Shown in pieces: positions 56,506 through 64,000 of a DNA stretch of 64,000 nt. The notes beneath the pieces were generated by a model. The model was not told where the DNA came from. It made no database searches and saw only the letters and a program-made list of their open reading frames with translations. The stretch is from RYN-230 sp963720645. GTDB taxonomy: Bacteria; Actinomycetota; Actinomycetes; Streptosporangiales; Streptosporangiaceae. The translations under genes were made by a program, and so were the position numbers. Location of the stretch: contig CAVRFX010000019.1 of assembly GCA_963720645.1 (NCBI GenBank), positions 624,879 through 688,878 on the forward strand, written 5' to 3'. How positions within the stretch are numbered: position 1 is the stretch's first letter; each line of letters starts with the position of its first letter.

Positions 56506-56660
56506 GCGCTTACCATCCGAGCTGAATCGAAGATCGGATCTGAGTCCGGCGCGACAGCACACCGCGGAGCGCGGTCAGGAGCACACTCTCATGCTTGATA
56601 TGGAGGTGATCGTGAGGCGCCAAGACCAAGAGCACTGCGCCTCGATCACCTGCATGATCA

Positions 56661-56713
56661 GGCATTATGTGGCCCAAAGGGCGCAGGTGACCGAAGGTCA
56701 CCCACATAATGCC
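56661..56713. repeat. Nested inverted repeats between integrase and PIN-like gene
   Basis: A perfect 12-bp pair, GGCATTATGTGG at 56661-56672 and CCACATAATGCC at 56702-56713, encloses a second perfect pair, GGTGACC at 56686-56692 and GGTCACC at 56696-56702, around GAA. CCCAAAGGG lies between them. It lies in lower-GC DNA and could be a terminator for the integrase, an operator for the next gene or a recombination site. Confidence 0.75.
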
Positions 56714-56790
56714 GAGAAGAGTGCGTGACTGAGCCACGAGCAGCGCTGCTGCAGCAAAGTCCGCGAGGTGTGTGCAATGGGGGCATCGTG

Positions 56791-58111
56791 ATGACTAGGA
56801 TCGCTCGAGTGGAAAGCAGTAATAAGGATGCGCTCGCAGGCACGCCTAGCGGTGGCCTCTATCAAGGGTTTGAAGGGTACCGGACCCCGTCAGATGAACA
56901 ATATCGTCATGCACTAACTACGGCGCTTGTCGTACTCGATACAAATGTTCTTCTAAATCTATACCGCTACAATGATCAAACCCGAGCTTCGATCATTGAC
57001 GTAATACAAGCTCTGGGCGATCGGTTCTGGGTGCCGCATCAGGTCCTAGAGGAGTTTTGGCGCAATCGGGAGCGCGCACTTTCCAGCCCGTTGACTGAAG
57101 TTCAGCAAAGCATCGATAACCTTGAGAAACAGCTTAACTCTGCCAAGGAAACTATTCGCGTCTGGGTCTAACAGGGCGGCGCTTACGGCCCAGGACGCAG
57201 GTGCGGTGGAGCAGCAGTTGACCGAAGCGTTCAACAAGGCGCAGAGCCTCATAGAAGACCTCGTCGATTCCGACCAGGTAGCACGAGCCAGAAATACCAT
57301 AAATGACAAGGTGCTGGCGCTACTTGAGCCAGCCCTTGAAGGGCATGTTGGGCAGCCGATGAACCCCCATGACTATGCGACAGCTGTTGCCGAGGGCCAG
57401 AAACGAGTAGCGGCAGGAGAGCCACCTGGATTTGCTGACGCCAGGAAATCAGAAGTTGGCTCAGAAGGTGCAGCTGGCGATTACCTAGTATGGGAACAGG
57501 TACTCTGCGAGGGAGCGCGACGTAAGCTCGACATTGTGTTCGTAACGGGCGACGTCAAGAGAGACTGGTGGCGCTACGAAGGCAGCTTCCCGCGAGGCCC
57601 TCATATCGAACTCGCGCGAGAGCTGACACGCCGTTGCGGCACGCAGCTGTATATGATCCGTCCGGATATGCTTCTAACTTATGCCGACGCGCTGGCTGTC
57701 ACCGTTGGGAAAGGCTCAGTCGAAGACGTCGAACGTACGACTCGAACGGAGGAAGCTCGGGTTCAGGAGACGACGGAGGAAACTGGCTGGACAGCCCAGG
57801 CGCTGGCGTCCCTCTTGGAGAAGCTTTCGACAGTGGGCCCGGTGCAAGAGGCGACGATACGGCTCGCGGCACAGAAAGGTGGGTACATCAGCCGGGAGGA
57901 AGTCTACGTACTCGGTGAGTACGATCCTGACCGGCAGCTCAGGGGATTTACTCGTCCGGTCAACCGTCTTGTTCAGGAATTGCGTGACTCGGGTCAACTG
58001 CCTGCCGAGGCCACCGATATCCTCTTGCCGGTGTACGACAAGATGGTGCATGGCTCCGGCTGGGTTGACGGCTTCCGGGTTCCTGTGGAGATTATTAACC
58101 TTCTGCAATAG
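56791..58111 (+). CDS. PIN-like domain (DUF4935/PIN_8) protein (frame break near 57165)
   Basis: The PIN nuclease start is clear in ALTTALVVLDTNVLLNLYRY, with the first metal Asp, then FWVPHQVLEEFWRNRERAL. After an extra base near 57165 the protein continues with helices, LDIVFVTGDVKRDWW (late PIN Asp), PHIELARELTRRCGTQLYMI and a C-terminal winged-helix-like part. Its codon use and lower GC differ from the chromosome around it, indicating transfer. PIN_8 proteins are predicted RNases and are common in defence islands. The start is taken as ATG 56791. Confidence 0.68.
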
Positions 58112-58560
58112 ACAGCGACTGGGACGACTTGCCTAGTCACAACTTAGTTTCGCCAACGGCCCATCTAGCACTCATTCTCATTACTTGGCGATGGGCGCTC
58201 TGTCATGGCCGCCGACTGGAAGACACAAATAGCCGCGATGAGGTACTTCGGGACCTGTGCGACTGCGACCTGGTTCGCTGCGAGCGCGATTTCCACTTCA
58301 CGCGCCCTCAGGAGATGTGGGGGCCGACGGGTAGCGTTGGCGCATGGGATGCGGAACGTGATCGCCGCTCGCTTGGAGTCGTTCGCAATCCCGCCCATAT
58401 TGCGTTGCTGCCGACCGGACGATGGTCGTCTAGGTGACGCGCGGGGCGCGATGCAGGTGGCTGCAGGGTTGCCCGGCTACCAGCCGGGAAGCGGGTCGAT
58501 CATCGGAATAACCCATCCGCATTGGCAGCACACGCTGGCGGGTCGTGCCACTCTGAGTGA
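58112..58560. other. Intergenic region within the island, no gene seen
   Basis: These 449 bases have intermediate GC. Two overlapping plus-strand frames (58129-58437 and 58205-58564) have no recognisable sequence. The promoter of the ApeA-like gene should lie here. Confidence 0.45.
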
Positions 58561-60054
58561 GTGAAATTCTTCACTGCAACCGGGCGATTCTGGCTCCCTC
58601 AGGCTTCCGGCCGTGTGGTCCACGGCAGTCTGACCCTCGATGAGGACGGAATCAAGCTCCAGCTTGACGGGTCTCTCTATCCACCTGCCTCTCCCAAGAA
58701 CGGGGTCATCACTAGCTCACCGGAGTGGGCGACCGAGCCAACAGTGCATGGCCGCCTGCGCCATCCGTATGGCGATGTTACCCTGCTACAGGTGAGTGGC
58801 CTCAGTATGCCGGGGCTGGACGCAGAGACCTGGTCCGCGGCCTTCGCTCTCATTGGCGGTCTCGTCACCCAAGACACTTTCAGCCAGGTAACTGTGGTGC
58901 TCGACTATCTAATGCCGTGGATGCGCCCTCCTGCCATACTTCGCAGCAGCCTCACCGACGCACTCGTCACCATCGATGCTGCGCAGCACGCACTTGCCAC
59001 TGCCAAGCTGGATGATGGCGCCACTATCCGGCTGATCACTGGTGCTGACGGGCATCACGGGGAGACCGCAGTTCATCTCGATCAGTGGTGCGCGTTTGAG
59101 GTCACCGGGAAGCCAAGATCACTCCTAGAGATCCTCGACGAGTGGGTAAGGCCCTTGCAGGACCTGCTGGTCGTATGCCTTGGCCGAGCCGTCCGCATCG
59201 AAGCGATGCTGGTGAGATCGCCTGCTCAGGGCCCGCGGGAGTCGGCCCTGGACGTAGCCTTCAAGGCCGTCCAGCCGCCGCGCAGCGGCTCACTATCGCA
59301 CCTGGACAGCTATGACTCTCCTACCCTGCTCACGTACAAGGCATTGCCACTGCCGTTCGCGGTATTCATCAAGCAATGGCTCCAGCTGTACGGCCAATTT
59401 CCAGATGCAGTCACACAGTTCTGCGGACCCTACTATGCTCCGTTCATATACACTCGCCACTGGTATGGGTCCATCTTCCAAAGTGCCGAAGCAGTCGCCA
59501 AGGCGACGGGGGAAACCCGGGAGAAGTCACGGAAGGACCACCGCCGACGCGTCAAAGCTGTGCTGACAGCCTTGGAGAAAGCCAAGCTCGACCAGGAGAT
59601 CGTCTGCTGGGTGGAAAGGCTTATCAGGCGCAACGACAAGCCACTCGCGCAACTCATTGAGGAGCTGATTATTTCGACTGAGGACGTGGGAGAGCATTTG
59701 CTGGTGGCGGTACCAGATCTGGCGGGTTTGGCCGTAGCCACCCGCACTCACGTATCTCATCCAGGCGTGCAAGGGCCAGAGGTCCTAGTACAGCACCGGC
59801 TAGGCCAAGTACTCACATGGGTGATACGCGTGCGCCTCCTCGCCGAGCTTGGGATTCCGGTCAGTACGCTCGCCGCGAGTACTATCCTGAAGCCGGCATT
59901 CCAGCACGACGTTCAGGAACTGGCGGCCCTTCACGGGACCCACTCTAAAAGGTCCCGCCCGAGGCGGACCTTCACGGTCACTGGATCGCGTAGGCGTGAC
60001 AGGTCACCCTTTGACCTAAAGCGGATTTTTCGAAAGCTCATTGGTCACCTCTAG
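58561..60054 (+). CDS. ApeA-like HEPN protein, probable anti-phage factor
   Basis: This intact 497-residue protein starts at GTG 58561 with KFFTATGRFWLPQASGRVVHGSLTLDEDG, the beta-rich pattern of ApeA N-terminal domains, including the later EPTVHGRLRH and VTLLQVSGLSMPG. The C-terminal helical half holds a HEPN RNase motif R-x4-H in ATRTHVSHPG, followed by QHRLGQVLTWVIRVRLLAELG. HEPN proteins of this type cut RNA and cause abortive infection. The ApeA assignment rests on pattern recognition and should be checked. A basic tail (SKRSRPRRTFTVTGSRRRDR) ends the protein. Confidence 0.6.
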   Translation: MKFFTATGRFWLPQASGRVVHGSLTLDEDGIKLQLDGSLYPPASPKNGVITSSPEWATEPTVHGRLRHPYGDVTLLQVSGLSMPGLDAETWSAAFALIGGLVTQDTFSQVTVVLDYLMPWMRPPAILRSSLTDALVTIDAAQHALATAKLDDGATIRLITGADGHHGETAVHLDQWCAFEVTGKPRSLLEILDEWVRPLQDLLVVCLGRAVRIEAMLVRSPAQGPRESALDVAFKAVQPPRSGSLSHLDSYDSPTLLTYKALPLPFAVFIKQWLQLYGQFPDAVTQFCGPYYAPFIYTRHWYGSIFQSAEAVAKATGETREKSRKDHRRRVKAVLTALEKAKLDQEIVCWVERLIRRNDKPLAQLIEELIISTEDVGEHLLVAVPDLAGLAVATRTHVSHPGVQGPEVLVQHRLGQVLTWVIRVRLLAELGIPVSTLAASTILKPAFQHDVQELAALHGTHSKRSRPRRTFTVTGSRRRDRSPFDLKRIFRKLIGHL

Positions 60055-60120
60055 CTAGCCAATCCGGACGACGCGCTCATCTGCCGCTATCCACTCGGGC
60101 CTGCTGTACGGCGTGGCGCT

Positions 60121-61200
60121 CTACAGGTCTGTTGTATTCTTGCCGACGGCTTCTCGGTAGGCATGCGTTACCGCGTCAATGAGCTCGTCTGAGACGTTGG
60201 GGGTCCAGTTTCCCTGTCTCAGCTCGGTTCCGGCGGCGGCTTCGACGGCTGGGATCGACAGCGGTGCGCGGCGTTCGAAGACGCCTCGCCAGAACTGCAG
60301 GTAGGCGGAATTGTGATCGTTGTAGATGGTCACTAGCCCCGCGTTGTCGCTGGCCAGGCGGGGCAGCAGGGTGACCATGCCGCCGCCTTTGCCCAGATAG
60401 CTGGACAGCCGGACCAGACCGTCGCGTTCGAGCGTGTCGGCCCAGTCCGCGAGGTGCTCGAGCAGGGCACGCCGTTCTGCGGGGGCATCAGCGATGCTGG
60501 CGCGGAACTGGGCCGAGCCGGGGTAGAGCACACCTGCCTGCCGGTCGTTGACCTGCGCGTCAGACAATTCCCGCACCCGGCGCCCGGGATCGATGCGCTG
60601 CGGGACGAGCACCTGTGACCCGCCCGAGTCGTAGGCGGTGACCGTCACCAAGTCAATGTCGATCTTGTCGCTGATCAGCTGCAGGTAGCCGACCACCTGC
60701 AGCAGCTCGTCGGGGGCGCTGTCCAAGACGATGACCAGCCGGAAGCTGCCCTCAGCCAAAGTGCGGGCCAGGCCTTCCTGAAACGCATCCCGGTCCAGCG
60801 CATGCTGCTGGTCATCGGCTTCCACGGCAGCCAGCACCGAACCTGCCGGGCCCAGCTTCGAGGCCAGCACCTGGGATTCGAGCTGGCCAGGATCGAGGCC
60901 TTGCAGATATCCCGCATACGACAGCACCTGCGCCACGACCGCCCGCCGTGATTCGGGACTACCCGACAGCTTCACCTCAATGACGACTAGGCGCCCTGAG
61001 GACTCCACCGCAAGCAAGTCTGCGTAACCAGCGCCCAGGCGCACCTCCCTGCCCAAGATCGTCAGCCGCGGCGACCCGGCCAGCGGCAGCATCTGCGGTG
61101 CCTGCTCCACCAGATCATGCAGCGCCGCCTCCGACGGGTACAGCGCTGGAGTCAGCGGCTGCCACTGCCCACCCGAGTCAGACCCCCACACCACAGTCAC
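60121..61200 (-). CDS. PD-(D/E)XK nuclease-like protein (DUF91/NucS-like)
   Basis: The intact 359-residue protein carries the nuclease core LGAGYADLLAVESSGRLVVIEVKLSG, with Asp and the Glu-x-Lys, followed by RRAVVAQVLSYAGYLQGL. This resembles the DUF91/NucS endonuclease core. The rest, about 230 residues, is unlike known NucS and may bind DNA or a partner. It is convergent with the ApeA-like gene. It could be a defence or repair nuclease. Confidence 0.65.
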   Translation of the reverse strand: MTVVWGSDSGGQWQPLTPALYPSEAALHDLVEQAPQMLPLAGSPRLTILGREVRLGAGYADLLAVESSGRLVVIEVKLSGSPESRRAVVAQVLSYAGYLQGLDPGQLESQVLASKLGPAGSVLAAVEADDQQHALDRDAFQEGLARTLAEGSFRLVIVLDSAPDELLQVVGYLQLISDKIDIDLVTVTAYDSGGSQVLVPQRIDPGRRVRELSDAQVNDRQAGVLYPGSAQFRASIADAPAERRALLEHLADWADTLERDGLVRLSSYLGKGGGMVTLLPRLASDNAGLVTIYNDHNSAYLQFWRGVFERRAPLSIPAVEAAAGTELRQGNWTPNVSDELIDAVTHAYREAVGKNTTDL

Positions 61201-61449
61201 AAGCCGAAGTTAATACCACCACCAACCCCGGTGTCCGGGTATCCGCGGCAGGCTGCCTGAGGCAAGGAACGTCCGGCCATGCCGCGCCGGAACGCTTCGG
61301 GCTTCGCGATATAGCGGCGCATTGGATTCCGGGTGCTCTTCGTCCTGAACCAGGTTCGCAGGGCTATGTACGGCCTGTCTGCGGGCGTCTGCGCAGGTCA
61401 GCGACACCGGGTCGGTGCGGCAGACCGCTCCTTGGCGCGCCTGACGGAC

Positions 61450-61690
61450 GTTCGCCGCTCCCATTCCGCTCCCAGAATCGGACATCCGCAACGAGCGCCT
61501 GGTCCTGCTCGCGCTGGCTGACGCGTGCTCGTGCGACGGCACCGGGTGCTCGTCATCAGCGGCCACGATCGCCCGCAAGGCCAACATCAGCGACCGGACG
61601 GTCCGTCGCCTAATTGCCCGGCTGAAGGCCGGTGGCTACGTGGTCGTGCACCCGGGGCTGCGGGCGGGCCGGGACGGCGACGAACTCCTA
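61450..61690 (+). pseudogene. Remnant of an HTH_36-type helix-turn-helix protein
   Basis: One frame reads ESDIRNERLVLLALADACS, SAATIARKANISDRTVRRLI and ARLKAGGYVVVHPG, a clear winged-helix DNA-binding unit of the kind found in mobile-element regulators. It is preceded by a stop and has no start codon, and its end is out of frame. It is a truncated, probably dead gene. Confidence 0.6.
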
Positions 61691-61727
61691 CACCGTCGTC
61701 ACCGGCATCACAGCCCCGGACAGAATG

Positions 61728-62911
61728 TCACGGTGGGTGGTTCTCGTGCAGATAGCGCTGTAGGCCGGTGGGGTTGTTGAGCCCCTGTGTTTTGAGGATG
61801 TCGGTGATGTCGCGTCCGGCGAGGACGATGACGGGGTGGCCGTCTTCGCGGATCTCGGCGTAGGCCTGAGTGTCGAGGTGGGAGGTGGTGATCAGGACGC
61901 CGAATTGGCGGTGGCGGAGCCGGGAGATGAGGCGGCTGGTTTCGCGGACGCCGACGCCATGGCCTGGTGCGTAGCATTTGGCTTCCAGCGCGAACTCGAC
62001 GGCGACCGGATCGCTGCCGGGGCCGAGGAGATAGTCACCGACGGCGTCGCGTCCGCCGTCCCGCCAGGGCCTGGTCACGTCGATCTTATCGACGTTGGGC
62101 TGGCTGGCTCGCCATAGGTCGGCGGCGAACTGCTCGAAGTCGGTCGGCCTGTCTTTGAAATGCTTGTACACCAGGTCGATCAGGGGTTTGTCGGCTGGAG
62201 CTGGTTCTTGCTGGTCGCGGCGGCGGATGATGACCGTGGGCGGTGCCAGCAATGGGATGTAGTTCCCTGTCTCTACCCAGGCACGCCAGCTGGCAGGGCA
62301 GTGCGAGGCCGAGAGGTTCGCCGGCCGCGAGTTCGCGGATCCAGTGTCGGGTGATGCTGGTGTCCAGAACAGTGAACCGGGCGCGGTAGTTCTGGAATCG
62401 TTGGCCCTTGGTCGTGCGCCAGACCGCCACCAGGTCTTCTTCGCCGCTGATCCGGTATGAGCCCGGTGCCAGCAAGCCCTCGGAATCGGACGTCGCGGCC
62501 GGTGCCAGGCTTGTCGAACAGCAGGAACGGCGGCACCTTCGCTCGCCCGGCGGGGCCGGCGTGTGCGCATTCGAAGACGGTGCGCAGCAGCAGGTTGCCT
62601 TTGCGCGGGGTGTCGTGCAGCTCGCGGCCAGGGGACCGATTGTCGCCGAAGTAGGTGAAGGCGCCGGTATAGGGATCGAGTTCATCGGGCCAATCCGGCT
62701 CAGCACCAGATGTGTACAGGACTACCAGCCGCACGGCATCCTTGGCAGCTTTCCCCATCGGGCGGAACCCGCCCTGGTTACCTACTCCCGGCAGGAGCCT
62801 GGCCAGCGGATCGTCTGCCGCATTGCGCGCACTCCCACCTTTGTAGACCCTGTCCAGGACTAGATCGCAACCGCCGAGCTGATCAAAAACGACCGTTTGA
62901 GCAGAATCCAC
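61728..62911 (-). CDS. Modification-dependent restriction endonuclease, AspBHI/Mrr type (two frame breaks)
   Basis: The N-terminal part (DLVLDRVYKGGSARNAADDPLARLL and GVGNQGGFR) fits the AspBHI-type DNA-binding domain that recognises modified cytosine. The C-terminal half is an Mrr-like nuclease: FKDRPTDFEQFAADLWR, DVTRPWRDGGRDAVGDYLLG, FALEAKCYAPGHGVGVRE (Glu-x-Lys) and FGVLITTSHLDTQAYAEI. Indels near 62470 and 62310 split it into three frames that join without loss. It would cut foreign modified DNA. Confidence 0.65.
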
Positions 62912-62918
62912 GAGGCCA

Positions 62919-64000
62919 GTGTTCCACTACTCTGGCGCCACCGGGTGGTCGTCGTCGCTCCGTCAAGCGCGCCGAGCTGGTGCGTTCGGAGGCCGCGAAC
63001 CGCCTCCGCTCGGTCCTGAGCTCGCTCTCACCGTCCTGCGGCAGCAGTTGATGGGGATGGTGCTGGCGACTCCCCAGGACCCGGCCCGCAAGGAGGAGCG
63101 GGTTGCGGTCCGGCTCTTGCTCGACGCGTTTCTCGACGGCCTGAGACGAAGACGGTGGGCCTACGGCGAGACGGCACGGATCGACGCTCGACGAGGCAGG
63201 GCACCGTGCGTCGCCGAGAATGGACGGCGTGTACCCGGAACCCTCGGCGGCGAGCCGGAGCCCGATCTGTCCACCGTCGGCGCGCTCATCGACGAGGTCG
63301 AGCGGCAGGCGGCGTTGCTCACCGCGGTCGCAACCCGTGGCGCCGACTTTCGCCTCAAGCAGGTACAGCGGCAGTACCGGGATCGGCGCCGACGGCTCGT
63401 CGGCGCGCTGCAGCAGCGTGGGCTCGCGTACTCGTTCCGCTGGCAGGACCTATCGGAGTGGTACGGCTACTGGACCGGGCACGACATCGCGGACCTATGC
63501 CGTGCGCCGGGTGACCATCCGCGAGCTCGTCGCACCGACCATCGAGCGCTCGAGCAGCAGCCCAGCGGCCTCAGGGTGAGCGATCCCGGGAGCGGCACGA
63601 TCACCTGGGCCGACCTGGAGGAGCGGGTCTCCGGGCTGGTGGCCGAGCTCGACGGCGCGATCAACCGCGACGACCTACAGGACTTCGGGCGCCGGTCGCG
63701 CGAGATCCTCATCGACTGCCCGAAGCTGCTTGCCGATCCGTCACTGGTGCCGGCCGGCCAAGATCCCCCGAAGGCCGGGGACACGAAGAGGTGGCTCGAT
63801 CTGTTCCTCGCCGCATGGGCGTCCGAAAGCCATCGCGACGAGCTGCGCCGGTTCATCCGCGCCGCCTGAGACCACGCCCAGACCGTGACCCACGGTAACA
63901 TCCAGCGGGTGCAGGCCTTCGCCGCGGCCCAGGCGACCGTGTTGGTCGTCCGCACCCTGCAGGCGCTCGCCGGCGTTGGTCAGTTACTCGCGATAGAGAT
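62919..64000 (+). pseudogene. Abi-like helical protein, interrupted and cut by the window end
   Basis: Recognisable stretches are LTVLRQQLMGMVLATPQDP, RVAVRLLLDAFLDGLRRRRW, GTITWADLEERVSGLVAELDG and TKRWLDLFLAAWASESHRDEL. Frame breaks lie near 63010, 63495 and 63555. A TGA at 63867 interrupts FIRAA-stop-DHAQTVTHGNIQRV, after which the same frame stays open to 64000 and keeps the character of a HEPN/Abi C-terminal domain; TGG would be expected. The family is not certain. Confidence 0.45.

Noticed and set aside
58129..58564. Small genes between the PIN-like and ApeA-like genes
   Set aside because: The two open frames overlap each other, lack ribosome-binding sites and show no recognisable sequence.
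55158..64000. A second copy of the tRNA-Phe 3' end marking the right border of the island
   Set aside because: No matching stretch of the T-arm and acceptor was found by eye in the window; the right end probably lies beyond 64000.

Overview
The window is chromosomal DNA from a high-GC actinobacterium. Codons are GC-rich, GTG and TTG starts are common, genes overlap by ATGA, an F420-type luciferase-like oxidoreductase is present, and the tRNA-Glu/Asp/Phe cluster is typical of actinomycetes. The family cannot be fixed from sequence alone. About thirty single-base frame breaks interrupt otherwise well-conserved genes. Many lie in short G or C runs, so much of this looks like unpolished long-read sequence rather than gene death; affected genes are annotated end to end with the break position.

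Layout. 0-6.6 kb: start of a solute-binding lipoprotein, a zinc-ribbon metallo-hydrolase, a GH15 glucanohydrolase, then a hydantoin/dihydropyrimidine operon (carbamoyl amidohydrolase, dihydropyrimidinase, LLM flavin enzyme). 6.6-8.7 kb: two paralogous secreted transglycosylase-like proteins, each behind a homologous leader of about 160 nt. 9-18.7 kb: NmrA-like protein, LolA-like/ABC transporter set, diguanylate cyclase, regulators and two alpha/beta hydrolases.

18.7-33.8 kb is a coherent catabolic locus. A minus-strand operon encodes one FAD subunit, one [2Fe-2S] subunit and two molybdopterin subunits of xanthine-dehydrogenase type, a GntR/FCD regulator and a hydrolase. Plus-strand genes encode an enoyl-CoA hydratase, an acyl-CoA ligase, an SDR, a CoxG-like protein, an NCS1 permease, a cysteine hydrolase, an ADP-ribosylglycohydrolase and a PfkB kinase. 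The same 14-bp sequence containing the palindrome TGGTATACCA sits in both promoter regions, which makes this a probable single regulon for uptake and oxidation of an N-heterocycle or nucleoside.

33.9-43.3 kb: a histone-H1-like Lys/Ala/Pro protein, an arylsulfotransferase remnant, PAP2 phosphatase, a cupin/MarR pair with a double operator, a DAG-kinase-like enzyme, an anti-sigma ATPase, nitroreductase, VOC protein and MFS exporter. 43.4-54.4 kb: pyruvate formate-lyase and its activase behind a DosR-like box, tRNA-Lys, an acetyltransferase/membrane-protein fusion, an AceE-like ketoacid dehydrogenase, a glutaryl-CoA dehydrogenase-like enzyme, PspC and another MFS protein.

54.9-64 kb: tRNA-Glu, -Asp and -Phe, with a tyrosine integrase directly downstream of tRNA-Phe. 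Beyond it, partly lower-GC DNA carries a probable defence island: PIN-like protein, ApeA-like HEPN protein, PD-(D/E)XK protein, AspBHI/Mrr-like modification-dependent endonuclease and an interrupted Abi-like gene running off the window end.
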